Origin: Rhodococcus qingshengii JCM 15477
GTDB lineage: Bacteria; Actinomycetota; Actinomycetes; Mycobacteriales; Mycobacteriaceae
Length of the DNA: 64,000 bases
Assembly (NCBI RefSeq): GCF_023221595.1
Contig: NZ_CP096567.1
Span: forward strand, 372,001-436,000
Reading direction: 5' to 3'
This document shows positions 25,368 to 35,336 of this stretch, piece by piece. Numbering within the stretch: position 1 is the stretch's first letter; every line of letters begins with the position of its first letter. The translations under genes and the position numbers were made by a program. Under the pieces are notes generated by a model. It was not told the DNA's origin, did no database searches, and was given only the letters and a program-made list of their open reading frames with translations.

Positions 25368-27844
25368 TGGTTTCTGCACGTGTCTCCAAAGCGCCTGCCA
25401 GTTGGAGCCTGAACGTCGATGCCCGCGAAGGTGCGAATCGCAGTGTCATCGACACACTCCTCGATCGGTATCCACCGCGTGTGGTGCCATCGTCGTGGAA
25501 GACGACTGAACTCGGCCGAGCGGCCGCACTGAAGCGGGTGGAAGCACTCATGATCCGGGCTCCGGGTAGCGAGAACTTTCAGCGCGATGCTGTCCGAGGT
25601 GCGGGGATGCTTCTGCGGTGGCTGAATTCGTTTCCAGGAAAGAGCTGGCAAGGCCGCTGGAACGGCAGTTGCGTCGCCGAACACGGTCTCGGATGGGTTT
25701 CGATACCGGAAACGTGGATGGACGAACAGGGAGTGCAATCGGTTCGGCCCACAGTCCTGACGCATGCCCTGATCGGATTGTTCGTCGCGGATCTGATTCG
25801 CCCCGATTTACGTTTCGTGGTCCAACTGCACCGGTCGCACTACTGGCGCGACTGGGCGGCAATCAGCCGAGATCCGAGAGGATTCGAACGACTGGAGGCC
25901 GCGGCCGGTGCAGAGACTGCCCAAGCAATGCAAGGTCGAACTGCACGATGGCAGATCTCCATGTTGATCCTGTCCAAAGGCGGCGGCCTATCCGACATCA
26001 CCGTCGGCGACTGCGTCGAACTTCGCCAGGCGGAGCTCGCCGTATGTTCGAGAGGTAAAACGCGCTACCTCTTCTACAAACTTCTCCACGACATCGGGAT
26101 CTTCCCACCAGACGCGCCACCGACTTTACGATTCGTCACGGTGTACCGAGGACAGAGCACCGTCGCAGAACTCGTCGATCGCTTCGACATCGCAAACGCC
26201 GACGTCCGGAATCTCCTCGTGGACTATCTGTCCGAACGTCACCCTTCGCTGGATTACACGACGCTCGACAATCTCTCACGACATTTGGCGCTGCATTTCT
26301 GGAAAAACCTGGAGACCACCCATCCCGGAATCAACTCGCTGCAACTCGACCGCGGCGTAGCCCAGGCATGGAAAGAACGCATGCATTGGAAGGTCAGCCG
26401 CCGCCGACTCCCCGACGGAACGTACGCCGAGACCCGTAGTCCACGAATGAACTACACCGACATGCTGACAGCTGTGCGCGCGTTCTATCTCGACCTGGCG
26501 GCGTGGGCAGCACTCGACCCCGCACGGTGGGCGAGGTGGGTAGTGCCGTGCCCGATCGGCCCAGGAGAGACGAGCGCGAAGAAAATCGGACGCCGACGCA
26601 AAGCACGCATGGATCAGCGCACACGAGAGCGACTACCTCGACTGCCAGAACTGGTGCGTATCGCAGAACAACGAGCCCATGACGCCAGGATGCTCCTCGA
26701 GGCCGCTGTTGCAGCATCGCCGGGCTCCAAATTCACCGTCCTCGGCAAGACCTACACCAAGTCGGACCCATGGTTGAAAGCAAGCGCTGACGGCATTCCG
26801 GTCATCTACGACTCCGAGGGACGAACCATCCGGCTCCGAGAAGCCGAGAACCGAGCATTCTGGGCTCTGGCAACTGTGGAAGTCCTGCGACACACAGGCG
26901 TTCGAATCGAAGAGATGCTCGAAATCAGCCATCACAGCATCACCCAATATCGATTACCCGCCACCGGAGAGCTCATCCCGCTACTGCAGATAGCACCCTC
27001 GAAGACAGACGAGGAACGCCTACTTGTGGTCAGCCCGGACCTCGCCGACATGCTGTCGACAATCGTGTCCCGAATACGCGGCGCGGACGGAGGAGTACCG
27101 CTTGTGCCTCTTTACGACCGGAACGAACGTATCTGGGTGGCCCCGGCCCCACTCTTGTTCCAATGGAAATGCGGTGGTCACCACCGCGCGGTATCTGCAG
27201 GTTTGATCCGCAATGCACTGACCGAACTCATCGATGCGGCAGGAGTGAAGGACGCAGCAGGCGAACCGCTGTACTTCCAGCCCCATGATCTGCGCCGAAT
27301 CTTCGCTACCGACGCCATCATGAACGGCATGCCTCCGCATATCGCTCAAGTTCTGTTGGGGCACAAGGACATCAACACAACCATGGGATACAAAGCCATC
27401 TACCCGGAGGAAGCGATCAACGGTCACCGCGCCTTCATCTCGCGCCGACGTGCCCTCCGCCCGAGCGAGGAGTACCGCACCCCGACAGATACCGAATGGG
27501 ATGAGTTTCTCGGACACTTCGAGCGCCGCAAACTCGCCCTCGGCGAATGCGGCCGCGCCTACGGCACCAGCTGCCAGCATGAACACAGTTGCATCCGGTG
27601 CCCTGTATTGCGTGTTGATCCCGCACAACGTTTCCGGCTCGTCGAGATACGCGACAACCTTGCTGCCCGAATTGCCGAGGCGGACAGCGAAGGCTGGATC
27701 GGTGAAGCAGAAGGTCTCCGCGTGAGCCTCGTGGCTACCGAGGAAAAGCTCGATCAGATCGATCGACGGGCCCGTCGTGCCGTTCAACTCAACATGCCCA
27801 GCTTCCCGGACATCGTCGCGCACATCGTCCAACCTCCTGCATGA
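25367..27844 (+). CDS. Tyrosine recombinase B, large (Tn554 TnpB-like)
   Basis: An 825-aa recombinase. The catalytic residues are in the C-terminal third: Arg in RHTGVRIEEMLEIS, His-x-x-Arg in PHDLRRIFATDAI, and His with Tyr in LLGHKDINTTMGYKAIYPEE. The last 100 residues contain a Cys/His cluster (CGRAYGTSCQHEHSCIRCPV then LRVDP), a feature I associate with the TnpB-type partner of Tn554-like systems. The long N-terminal half (FQRDAVRGAGMLLRWLNSFP and onward) is an extended arm/core-binding region. The chosen start overlaps the stop of recombinase A; a longer frame from 25181 would run inside the first gene. No third small TnpC-like gene follows. Confidence 0.85.
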   Translation: MVSARVSKAPASWSLNVDAREGANRSVIDTLLDRYPPRVVPSSWKTTELGRAAALKRVEALMIRAPGSENFQRDAVRGAGMLLRWLNSFPGKSWQGRWNGSCVAEHGLGWVSIPETWMDEQGVQSVRPTVLTHALIGLFVADLIRPDLRFVVQLHRSHYWRDWAAISRDPRGFERLEAAAGAETAQAMQGRTARWQISMLILSKGGGLSDITVGDCVELRQAELAVCSRGKTRYLFYKLLHDIGIFPPDAPPTLRFVTVYRGQSTVAELVDRFDIANADVRNLLVDYLSERHPSLDYTTLDNLSRHLALHFWKNLETTHPGINSLQLDRGVAQAWKERMHWKVSRRRLPDGTYAETRSPRMNYTDMLTAVRAFYLDLAAWAALDPARWARWVVPCPIGPGETSAKKIGRRRKARMDQRTRERLPRLPELVRIAEQRAHDARMLLEAAVAASPGSKFTVLGKTYTKSDPWLKASADGIPVIYDSEGRTIRLREAENRAFWALATVEVLRHTGVRIEEMLEISHHSITQYRLPATGELIPLLQIAPSKTDEERLLVVSPDLADMLSTIVSRIRGADGGVPLVPLYDRNERIWVAPAPLLFQWKCGGHHRAVSAGLIRNALTELIDAAGVKDAAGEPLYFQPHDLRRIFATDAIMNGMPPHIAQVLLGHKDINTTMGYKAIYPEEAINGHRAFISRRRALRPSEEYRTPTDTEWDEFLGHFERRKLALGECGRAYGTSCQHEHSCIRCPVLRVDPAQRFRLVEIRDNLAARIAEADSEGWIGEAEGLRVSLVATEEKLDQIDRRARRAVQLNMPSFPDIVAHIVQPPA

Positions 27845-27951
27845 CGAGCATGAACCTGATTGGGGTGAGCGTGCCGGATCGGGAACCTTCCGTGCCGGGT
27901 GCAGCAGCCGGTAGACGGATGGCAGGTGGTAGCGACCGAGAATTTCCGGTA

Positions 27952-27983
27952 GGCACTCTACTCTCTTGTGAGGGTAGAGTGCC
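27952..27983. promoter_or_regulatory. MerR-type operator A, before SulP gene 1
   Basis: CTCTAC-N12-GTAGAG with the arms extended to GGCACTCTAC/GTAGAGTGCC. The whole 32 bp can pair as a 14-bp stem with loop TTGT, so it also looks like a terminator for the recombinase genes. The same spacing and arms recur at 30969, 32255 and 34138, which favours an operator. It lies about 130 bp before the SulP start. Confidence 0.6.
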
Positions 27984-28110
27984 TCTGTGTTTGTGCGCTG
28001 CCGAGCGCGGTGGTGTGCACAGGTAAATCCGATTCGTAGGCGCTTGCAGCCTCGAAAATTACGTATTGATTCCGCGCTCGAACGTGGGCGGAGTCGGATG
28101 GAGCAATGTG

Positions 28111-29652
28111 ATGGCCCAGAACACGGGCGGTACGGCCCCGCAGGTGCGAGAGGCGGGGGAGGCGGGTACGTCTGTGCGTGCGGCGTTGCGTTCACCTCGC
28201 CGGCTCAAGATCGAGGTCCTTGCCGGACTGGTCGTCGCGCTCGCGTTGATCCCCGAGGCAATTTCTTTTTCCATCATCGCCGGGGTCGATCCGCGGATCG
28301 GGCTGTTCGCCTCGTTCACGATGGCGGTCACCATCTCGATCGTCGGGGGCCGCCCGGCGATGATTTCCGCTGCTACCGGTGCGATAGCGCTTGTCATTGC
28401 GCCGGTTGCGCGTGAGTACGGGATGGATTACTTCATCGCCACTGTCATCCTGGCCGGCATTTTCCAAGTGGTGCTCAGTGTTCTCGGTGTCGCCAAGTTG
28501 ATGCGTTTCATCCCGCGCAGCGTGATGGTCGGGTTCGTCAACGCGTTGGCGATCTTGATCTTCACTTCGCAGCTGCCGCATCTGATCGGTGTGCCGGCTT
28601 TGGTGTATCCGATGGTCGGAGTCGGTTTGTTGGTGATGATTTTCCTGCCGCGGTTGACCTCGGTGGTGCCGGCGCCGCTGGTGGCGATCGTGCTGTTGAC
28701 TGCGGCGACGGTGGTGTTTGCGTTGAACGTTCCCGATGTCGGGGACGAGGGCGAATTGCCGTCGAGCTTGCCGTCGTTGTTCTTTCCTGATGTGCCTTGG
28801 AATATGGAGACGCTGACGATCATTGCGCCGTATGCGCTGGCGATGGCGCTGGTCGGCCTCCTCGAATCGTTGATGACGGCGAAGTTGGTCGACGACATCA
28901 CCGACACTCACTCGAACAAGACTCGCGAAGGGTGGGGGCAGGGTGTGGCGAACCTGGTCACCGGGTTCTTCGGTGGCATGGGCGGTTGCGCGATGATCGG
29001 GCAGACGATGATCAACGTGAAGGTCTCCGGTGCCCGCACGCGCATCTCGACGTTCCTGGCCGGTGTGTTCTTGTTGATTCTCGTCGTCGGGCTCGGTGAC
29101 GTCGTCGCGTTGATCCCGATGGGCGCTCTGGTTGCGGTGATGATCATGGTGTCCGTCGGAACCATGGATTGGCACAGTATCGATCCGCGCACTCTGAAGC
29201 TGATGCCCAAGAGTGAGACGTTGGTGATGGTGGTGACGGTCGCTGCGACTGTGGGTACTCACAATTTGGCGATCGGCGTGATCTTGGGTGTGTTGACGGC
29301 GATGGTGATGTTCGCCCGCCGCGTCGCGCATCTGACGAATGTGGAGAAGGTGTCCGAAGCGGACACCAACGAGGACGGCCTGGTCGATACCCGCGTCTAT
29401 CGGGTGACCGGGGAGCTGTTCTTCGCTTCGAGCAACGATCTGGTCTATCAGTTCGACTACGTCGACGATCCGGCGAACGTGATCATCGACCTCACCGGTG
29501 CCGACATCTGGGATGCCTCGACGGTCGCCACTCTCGATGCCATTCAGCACAAGTACGAAGCGAAGGGAAAGCACGTCGAGATCATCGGTCTCGACGGCGC
29601 CAGCCTCGAGCGGTTGGATCGGCTCTCCGGCAAGCTCGGCGGCGGTCACTGA
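28111..29652 (+). CDS. SulP-family anion transporter 1 with STAS domain
   Basis: A membrane permease of about 513 aa. It opens with [20 protein letters not shown], then [20 protein letters not shown] and [20 protein letters not shown], all SulP signatures. Around ten to twelve hydrophobic segments follow, then a short cytoplasmic STAS domain ([35 protein letters not shown]). SulP proteins carry sulfate, bicarbonate or other anions. A GGAG sequence precedes the ATG at 28111; the frame is open to a TTG at 28066. Its 3' segment is nearly identical in DNA to that of the second SulP gene. MerR-type operator A is upstream. Confidence 0.9.
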   Translation: MAQNTGGTAPQVREAGEAGTSVRAALRSPRRLKIEVLAGLVVALALIPEAISFSIIAGVDPRIGLFASFTMAVTISIVGGRPAMISAATGAIALVIAPVAREYGMDYFIATVILAGIFQVVLSVLGVAKLMRFIPRSVMVGFVNALAILIFTSQLPHLIGVPALVYPMVGVGLLVMIFLPRLTSVVPAPLVAIVLLTAATVVFALNVPDVGDEGELPSSLPSLFFPDVPWNMETLTIIAPYALAMALVGLLESLMTAKLVDDITDTHSNKTREGWGQGVANLVTGFFGGMGGCAMIGQTMINVKVSGARTRISTFLAGVFLLILVVGLGDVVALIPMGALVAVMIMVSVGTMDWHSIDPRTLKLMPKSETLVMVVTVAATVGTHNLAIGVILGVLTAMVMFARRVAHLTNVEKVSEADTNEDGLVDTRVYRVTGELFFASSNDLVYQFDYVDDPANVIIDLTGADIWDASTVATLDAIQHKYEAKGKHVEIIGLDGASLERLDRLSGKLGGGH

Positions 29653-29683
29653 CGTCAGCTCATCCTCACCGAAGGGGCCGTTT

Positions 29684-29707
29684 CTTCACCTGCTCACACG
29701 GGTGAAG
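29684..29707. terminator. Possible bidirectional hairpin between convergent genes
   Basis: CTTCACC-N10-GGTGAAG, a 7-bp stem that spans the end of the GT87 gene and follows the SulP stop by 32 bp. It could end transcription from either side. Weak without a T-run. Confidence 0.3.
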
Positions 29708-30926
29708 GAACGGCTTCTTCCACATCCTGACGGGATGCGGGAGCAGGGGCTGCATCGGAGCCGGTGCGGTCCCGGGTCGCAGCGACACGCACCGCGCACA
29801 CGAAGAGGACGAGCGCTGTCAGGAGTTGGGCGTTTCCGATCACCTGCTGCGCAAGTTCACCAGCCCATCCCCCCGGGAACGTCCATCTCAGGACGAAATA
29901 GGGGCCGATGGCGAAAATTGTGACGGCAACGGCGATGAGGGGCCTCCACGATCGGTACTGCGGCGCCACCCCGAGGGGGATCAGCATGATGACGTACACC
30001 CAGTGGTGAGTGACCGCGATCGGTGCCGCGAGCAGCGACGCCAGCGCGACGACCCCGAGGGCGAGGACAGGTTCCCCGCTGCGCGTGAAGCGGTGCCCTG
30101 CGTAGGCTGCGGCGGCGATGATCATGGCGACGATCAGCAGCCAGATCGCATCTTTGAGCATGCCCTGGGCGCCGAGTCGGGCCAACAGTCCGGTGACGGC
30201 TTGGTTGCGGAAGAACTCGTGCGCACCGCCGCGGTCACTGCGGAAGAATTCCGTCGCCCAGAACCACACCGAATCCTTGGGCAGAAATACGAAACCGATA
30301 CCGACGGTGACCAAGAATGCGCCGAGGGCGCGGGCGATCGAGGGTAGGTCTCGCCGCACGAGCAGGACGAGCCCGAAGGCAGCGGGAGTGATCTTGATGG
30401 CCGCGGCAATTCCGATGCCGATTCCTCTGAATCTGCGGGGCAGGGCGCCGCAGCAATCGGCGACGACCAACGCCATCAACGCGATGTTGACCTGCCCGAA
30501 CCCGAGGTTCGAGCGCACCGGCTCGAGGACCAGCGCCACACCAGTCAGCGCCGCAGCCACAAGAGATGGCCGCGGTATCGACAATTGGCGCAGGACGACT
30601 TTCAGGATCCACCACACCAGCGCGATATTGATCGATGTCCATATCACCTGCAGGACAACGGGATCACTCCACGCCATCGGCGCGAAAATTATCGCCGCGA
30701 ACGGCGAGTAGATGAACCGGAACCCGGACGAGCTCGGAAAATCTTCCGAATACAGCGGCAACCCTGATGTGAAAGCCAGTCCTGCGTCACGGAAGACGGA
30801 CAGATCCATCAAATATCCGTTGACTGCGATGATCGAGTACGCGGCGACCACCGCAATCGAGAATGCGGTACCCATGGCAATGGTGACAGGTGCCCAGCGG
30901 GGTGACGTCAGCGATGGAACAGGCAA
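29694..30926 (-). CDS. GT87-type mannosyltransferase-like membrane protein
   Basis: A 410-aa integral membrane protein of the GT-C type, family GT87 (DUF2029). Features are the N-terminal loop acidic residue in YLMDLSVFRDAGLAFTSGLP, the IYSPFAAIIFAPMAW helix start, and NLGFGQVNIALMALVVADCC, which are shared with mycobacterial polyprenol-phosphate-mannose-dependent alpha-mannosyltransferases. About ten hydrophobic segments are visible. Such enzymes extend phosphatidylinositol mannosides, lipomannan or arabinogalactan on the outer face of the membrane. A MerR-type operator lies 43 bp upstream (30969-30996), oriented so that its middle matches the site before the acyltransferase operon. Confidence 0.78.
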   Translation of the reverse strand: MPVPSLTSPRWAPVTIAMGTAFSIAVVAAYSIIAVNGYLMDLSVFRDAGLAFTSGLPLYSEDFPSSSGFRFIYSPFAAIIFAPMAWSDPVVLQVIWTSINIALVWWILKVVLRQLSIPRPSLVAAALTGVALVLEPVRSNLGFGQVNIALMALVVADCCGALPRRFRGIGIGIAAAIKITPAAFGLVLLVRRDLPSIARALGAFLVTVGIGFVFLPKDSVWFWATEFFRSDRGGAHEFFRNQAVTGLLARLGAQGMLKDAIWLLIVAMIIAAAAYAGHRFTRSGEPVLALGVVALASLLAAPIAVTHHWVYVIMLIPLGVAPQYRSWRPLIAVAVTIFAIGPYFVLRWTFPGGWAGELAQQVIGNAQLLTALVLFVCAVRVAATRDRTGSDAAPAPASRQDVEEAVPSPV

Positions 30927-30968
30927 CGAACTGTCTCCTCGGATTTTCGCCGATCAACTCAGGACGGC

Positions 30969-30996
30969 AACTCTACCCGTACGTTACAGTAGAGTT
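30969..30996. promoter_or_regulatory. MerR-type operator B, before GT87
   Basis: AACTCTAC-N12-GTAGAGTT with perfect 8-bp arms. Read on the minus strand its centre is CTGTAACGTA, identical to that of operator D before the acyltransferase gene. It is 43 bp from the GT87 start and 133 bp from the MerR start. Confidence 0.7.
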
Positions 30997-31128
30997 TGGT
31001 GGCTCGCACCTCGCGTTCGGTCCGGCAGGTCTGGTCCGATGCGGGTGCTCGCTAGAGTGGTCACCGAGCGCGGGCGCAAACATCTGCCCGTCATTCAAGG
31101 CCGGGTAGATGGATGTGGAGGTGCACCG

Positions 31129-31554
31129 ATGGGTGACGACGACGGCATGCATATGCAGATTGGGCAGGTCGCGCACCGCACCGAGTTGTCCATCCGCACC
31201 GTGCGGCATTACGACGACGTCGGATTGGTCGTTCCCTCGGAGAGAAGCGTCGGCGGTTTCCGTCTCTACACCGAAGCCGATGTCGAACGCCTACTGGTTA
31301 TTCGGCGTATGAAGCCACTCGGATTCACCCTGGCCGAAATGAAAGGCCTACTCGATGCGCTCGACGTCGTCAACGACGACTCGGCTACCGAGAAAGAGCG
31401 CTCCGAGGCGGAGGACTTCATCAACGAATGCCACGGCAAGGCTTCGGAGAGCTGCACCACGCTTCGGCGGCAATTGGCGTACGCCGAGGAACTGACCGAA
31501 CTGCTCGCAGCGCGAAGCGCGACTTCGGGTTCATCGTCGCCGGCATCTCTCTGA
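31129..31554 (+). CDS. MerR-family transcriptional regulator
   Basis: A 141-aa MerR protein. The N-terminal winged helix reads QIGQVAHRTELSIRTVRHYD, then DVGLVVPSERSVGGFRLYTE and ADVERLLVIRRMKPLGFTLA EMKGLLDAL. A dimerisation coiled coil follows (KERSEAEDFINECHGKASES then CTTLRRQLAYAEELTELLAA). The C-terminus is short, so the ligand domain is minimal; two Cys residues are present but not in a metal-binding pattern I recognise. GGAGG lies 7 nt before the ATG. MerR proteins bind dyads placed in over-long promoter spacers and switch them on. Four such dyads around this gene make it the probable regulator of the SulP, GT87 and acyltransferase genes. Confidence 0.88.
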   Translation: MGDDDGMHMQIGQVAHRTELSIRTVRHYDDVGLVVPSERSVGGFRLYTEADVERLLVIRRMKPLGFTLAEMKGLLDALDVVNDDSATEKERSEAEDFINECHGKASESCTTLRRQLAYAEELTELLAARSATSGSSSPASL

Positions 31555-31704
31555 TCCGGGAGCGCGCCGGCGGAGTAGGCCCCGTCCCAGGGCGGGTCGA
31601 GGCTCTCCGTCCAGATATTCGGATTGCCTCCGGTCTGTGAACTATTATTGCGCACTTGATATTCCGGCGATTCGACACGGCTGAATTGCGGTGACAGGCG
31701 AGCG

Positions 31705-32115
31705 CTAGGCGCCGGTAGCTCCTGTCGAACCGTGGGGAACGCTCCAGAATCTCGCCTCGTCGATGGTGACCTCGATCAGCGCCGCCCCGGTGGTTCCGCG
31801 GGGGAGCCACGGGGCAAGCATGCTGTGCCAGTGCTCGGCCACACTGTTGTAGTTGGTGGTGAAATCCGCAGTACCAGTGAGGGATACGGAACTGTTCGCC
31901 GATGTGAACGATATGTTGACCGCCGATCTCGCGGCGATGTGGGAGATGATGCGCGAGTTCGTCGGAGCAAGGAAGAACAAAGTTCCGCCGAAATCGCCCA
32001 CGCGCAAGGCCATCGGCCTGCTGATCAACCGGTTCTGATCGTCGACGGTCGTGACCATCACCGTGTCCAGTGTGCGCAACAGTGCGTGAAGTTTCTCCAC
32101 ATTCTCCGCCGCCAT
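31705..32115 (-). CDS. Pyridoxamine 5'-phosphate oxidase-like flavin-binding protein
   Basis: A 136-aa split-barrel protein of the general-stress-protein-26 type. It reads KLHALLRTLDTVMVTTVDDQ, then LISRPMALRVGDFGGTLFFL, HIAARSAVNISFTSAN and SVSLTGTADFTTN, and ends with RFWSVP. Relatives bind FMN or F420 and reduce or protect small molecules, with many uncharacterised. It is convergent with the MerR gene and divergent from the second SulP gene; operator C lies about 140 bp upstream and could act on both. No substrate can be proposed. Confidence 0.78.
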   Translation of the reverse strand: MAAENVEKLHALLRTLDTVMVTTVDDQNRLISRPMALRVGDFGGTLFFLAPTNSRIISHIAARSAVNISFTSANSSVSLTGTADFTTNYNSVAEHWHSMLAPWLPRGTTGAALIEVTIDEARFWSVPHGSTGATGA

Positions 32116-32254
32116 CGTTGTCCCCTTCGGTCACGGTCATGCGCAGCAGCTGCGCCCAGTACTGCAAGAACGTGGATGCGGGTTACCCACATGCCCCGAT
32201 CTTTCTTCACGGCACGGTGGGGCGCGTCACACTATTTTGCCTATCCGGTAACCA

Positions 32255-32282
32255 AACTCTACCATTCCGTAAGAGTAGGGTT
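32255..32282. promoter_or_regulatory. MerR-type operator C, before SulP gene 2
   Basis: AACTCTAC-N12-GTAGGGTT, one mismatch between arms. It lies in the roughly 300-bp gap between the flavin-binding gene and SulP gene 2, 140 bp before the SulP start. The rest of that gap shows nothing coding. Confidence 0.6.
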
Positions 32283-32421
32283 CGCCGTTCTCGGTCAACC
32301 CCGTCGCCTGTCCAGGCGGCCGCGGCCAGGAGATTCCCAGGTTTGCCGCACGCATCCCCGGCGCACGACGCGCCACCCCAGCCGAGTAGGAACTCTCCTG
32401 CTCACACGTGAACGGAGCATC

Positions 32422-33960
32422 GTGGCAGCACATGCCTCACCACCCTCGACCATTCGGGACGCACAGATGACCGCACCGACGGTCATGAGCGCCTTGCGAT
32501 CACCGCGACTACTCAAAACCGAGGTCCTCGCCGGATTGGTCGTTGCCCTCGCCTTGATTCCCGAGGCGATCGCGTTCTCCATCATCGCCGGCGTAGACCC
32601 CCGTGTGGGGCTGTTCGCATCCTTCGTCATGGCCGTCTCCATCGCATTCCTCGGAGGCCGCCCGGCAATGATCTCCGCCGCTACCGGTGCGATAGCCCTG
32701 GTCATTGCGCCGGTTGCACGTGAATACGGACTGGATTACTTCATCGCCACCGTCATCCTGGCCGGCATCTTTCAGATCGCCTTCGGTGTCCTCGGTGTTG
32801 CCAAGTTGATGCGTTTCATCCCGCGCAGCGTGATGATCGGTTTCGTCAACGCACTGGCGATCTTGATCTTCACCTCCCAATTCCCACACCTGATCGGTGT
32901 CCCCGCCATGGTGTATCCGATGGTCGGAGTCGGATTGCTGGTGATGATCCTGCTCCCCAAACTCACCACCGCAGTACCGGCACCACTGGTGGCGATCGTG
33001 CTGCTGACCGCGGCGACGGTGGTCTTCGCGTTGAACGTCCCCGACGTCGGGGACGAGGGCGAATTGCCGTCGAGCCTGCCGTCGCTGTTCTTTCCTGATG
33101 TGCCGCTCACCGTCGACACCTTCACCATCATCGCTCCCTACGCGCTGGCGATGGCGCTGGTCGGCCTCCTCGAATCGCTGATGACGGCGAAGTTGGTCGA
33201 CGACATCACCGACACGCACTCGAACAAGACCCGCGAAGGGTGGGCGCAGGGAGTATCGAACGTCCTGACCGGATTCTTCGGTGGCATGGGTGGTTGCGCG
33301 ATGGTCGGCCAGACCATGATCAACGTCAAAGCATCCGGCGCCCGCACCCGCATCTCGACGTTCCTGGCCGGAGTGTTCTTGCTGATCCTCGTCGTCGGAC
33401 TCGGTGACGTCGTCGCCTTGATCCCGATGGCCGCGCTCGCAGCGGTGATGATCATGGTCTCCGTCGGAACCATGGACTGGCACAGTGTGCACCCGAAGAC
33501 CCTGCGCCGCATGCCGCGTAGCGAAACCCTCGTCATGGCCGCCACCGTGATCGTCACCGTCACCACACACAACCTCGCCTACGGCGTGATCGTCGGTGTG
33601 CTGACGGCGATGGTGATGTTCGCCCGCCGCGTCGCGCATCTGACGAATGTGGAGAAGGTGTCCGAAGCGGACACCAACGAGGACGGACTCGTCGATACCC
33701 GCGTCTATCGGGTGACCGGGGAGCTGTTCTTCGCTTCGAGCAACGATCTGGTCTATCAGTTCGACTACGTCGACGATCCGGCGAACGTGATCATCGACCT
33801 CACCGGTGCCGACATCTGGGATGCCTCGACGGTCGCCACTCTCGATGCCATTCAGCACAAGTACGAAGCGAAGGGAAAGCACGTCGAGATCATCGGTCTC
33901 GACGGCGCCAGCCTCGAGCGTCACCGAGGGCTCAGCGGCACCCTCACTTCATCGCATTGA
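32422..33960 (+). CDS. SulP-family anion transporter 2 with STAS domain
   Basis: A close paralog of SulP gene 1. It shows the same motifs ([80 protein letters not shown]) and the same STAS domain. GTG 32422 is chosen because GGAG lies 5 nt upstream; ATG 32467 is an alternative. The N-terminal two thirds differ from gene 1 at many synonymous sites, but about 310 nt near the 3' end are almost unchanged, which suggests gene conversion. The final residues differ ([13 protein letters not shown]). Operator C is upstream. Confidence 0.9.
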   Translation: MAAHASPPSTIRDAQMTAPTVMSALRSPRLLKTEVLAGLVVALALIPEAIAFSIIAGVDPRVGLFASFVMAVSIAFLGGRPAMISAATGAIALVIAPVAREYGLDYFIATVILAGIFQIAFGVLGVAKLMRFIPRSVMIGFVNALAILIFTSQFPHLIGVPAMVYPMVGVGLLVMILLPKLTTAVPAPLVAIVLLTAATVVFALNVPDVGDEGELPSSLPSLFFPDVPLTVDTFTIIAPYALAMALVGLLESLMTAKLVDDITDTHSNKTREGWAQGVSNVLTGFFGGMGGCAMVGQTMINVKASGARTRISTFLAGVFLLILVVGLGDVVALIPMAALAAVMIMVSVGTMDWHSVHPKTLRRMPRSETLVMAATVIVTVTTHNLAYGVIVGVLTAMVMFARRVAHLTNVEKVSEADTNEDGLVDTRVYRVTGELFFASSNDLVYQFDYVDDPANVIIDLTGADIWDASTVATLDAIQHKYEAKGKHVEIIGLDGASLERHRGLSGTLTSSH

Positions 33961-34137
33961 GATGGGTGGACGCCGTCTGCGCTCGGTTATCACCTAATTG
34001 TGCTGTAGCGCAACGAATTATGGTGGTACTTCACGTCTGGTTCTCGCCGTGTTGTCGAGAAACCGGAACTCGCCACCCGGCGGGCCCCCGTTCGCGGCGG
34101 TCGGTGAAATGGCACCAGGACGCTCCGGACCCTCGAT

Positions 34138-34165
34138 AAACCTACTGTAACGTAAGAGTAAAGTT
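34138..34165. promoter_or_regulatory. MerR-type operator D, before the acyltransferase operon
   Basis: AAACCTAC-N12-GTAAAGTT, the least symmetrical of the four sites but with the same 12-bp spacing and the CTGTAACGTAAGA centre related to sites B and C. It is 73 bp before the GTG of the acyltransferase gene. The 277-bp gap 33961-34237 holds no gene. Confidence 0.55.
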
Positions 34166-34237
34166 GTGGCGGGTGTTCGACCGCCGCCAAGTCCATGAGA
34201 GTCACGTCCGCCCAACACCATCGAGGAGAAAGATCCG

Positions 34238-35287
34238 GTGCACCGAATCAACGACGGAACCATCGAACCGAAATCGGGCGATACGGCAGCGCACACAGGG
34301 CGGGTGGACTGGGTCGACCTGGCGAAAGGGATCAGCATCGCGTTGGTCGTCCTCCTGCACAGCACCAACTTTCTCGTCACCCGCGGGTTGGCCGCAGGGA
34401 TCTGGAACGACATCAACGCTGTTGCGGAACCGATTCGGATGCCCTTGTTCTTCCTCACCGCCGGCCTCTTCGCACACAAAGTGACATCACTGCCGTGGGC
34501 AACGGTGATCCGGCGGCGAGTCCTGCCTCTGGCATACCTCTACCTCATGTGGACGGTTCTGCGCTTCGTGTTCTTCAGCGCCTTTCCGGCCACCGCAGGA
34601 ACCGACGAAACCTCGAGCCCACTGAACTTGATCACTGCGCTGGTCGTACCGACCAGCGGGTTGTGGTTCCTCTACGCACTCGCGGTGTACACGGTGCTCA
34701 CGAAAGCACTCGGCGGAATCGACTATCGAGTCCAACTGCTCGGTGCGATCGCGTTGGCCTTCACCGCTCCCAGCATCGGAGGCGTCGACTGGACCTGGGG
34801 AAACATGATGGAACTCTTCCTCTTCTTCCTCGCCGGAGCGCACCTGCAACAGATGATCCGCGCCGCCGCCGCATCGACGACGATGACACGTCTCGCGCTC
34901 TCCGGCACCGCATTCGCGCTCGCGTACGCCCTGCACGTCAATGGGTACATCACCTCGGTCGGCGCCGCGACGATCACCCTGAGCGCCTTGGGTCTGTTCG
35001 TCGGCATCACTCTCACATCGCAACTGCAGGCACTGCGGATATTCGCCCCCTTCAGAAAGCTCGGAACACTCACCTTGCCGGTGTACCTCATGCACGAAGT
35101 ACTTCTCGGCATCATCGTGGTCGCCGCTGTTCACGCAGGCTTCGATTTCACCCGTAACGCGCTGTTGGTGTTCGGCCCCCTCCTGGTAGCCACCGTTGCA
35201 GTCGGTGGATCCCTGGCGATTCACGCAGCGCTGACCTCCGCCGGACAACGATGGCTCTTCGTCATGCCGCGCCGGAGCACCTCATGA
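34238..35287 (+). CDS. Membrane acyltransferase, family 3
   Basis: A 349-aa polytopic membrane protein of the acyltransferase-3 (OafA/NodX-like) family. The N-terminal VDWVDLAKGISIALVVLLHS contains the family Asp and His, followed by a PLFFLTAGLFAHK helix and a late TLPVYLMHEVLLGIIVV motif. About ten hydrophobic segments are visible. These enzymes transfer acetyl or other acyl groups to sugars or lipids at the membrane. GTG at 34238 follows a GAGGAG ribosome site. It heads an operon with a GtrA-like gene and a small membrane protein, and operator D lies in its leader. Confidence 0.85.
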   Translation: MHRINDGTIEPKSGDTAAHTGRVDWVDLAKGISIALVVLLHSTNFLVTRGLAAGIWNDINAVAEPIRMPLFFLTAGLFAHKVTSLPWATVIRRRVLPLAYLYLMWTVLRFVFFSAFPATAGTDETSSPLNLITALVVPTSGLWFLYALAVYTVLTKALGGIDYRVQLLGAIALAFTAPSIGGVDWTWGNMMELFLFFLAGAHLQQMIRAAAASTTMTRLALSGTAFALAYALHVNGYITSVGAATITLSALGLFVGITLTSQLQALRIFAPFRKLGTLTLPVYLMHEVLLGIIVVAAVHAGFDFTRNALLVFGPLLVATVAVGGSLAIHAALTSAGQRWLFVMPRRSTS

Positions 35288-35336
35288 CACCTTCGTCGTA
35301 CATGTTCCCCCAGCCCCCACGCCGGAAAGCGCAAAC

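Noticed and set aside
27952..27983. Reading the strong hairpin after the recombinases only as a terminator
   Set aside because: Its arms and 12-bp spacing match three other dyads that are not at gene ends, so an operator explains it better; it may serve both.
28192..33924. Minus-strand frames of 485 and 471 aa opposite the two SulP genes
   Set aside because: His/Asp/Arg-rich shadow translations of transporter codons; similar to each other only because the SulP genes are similar.
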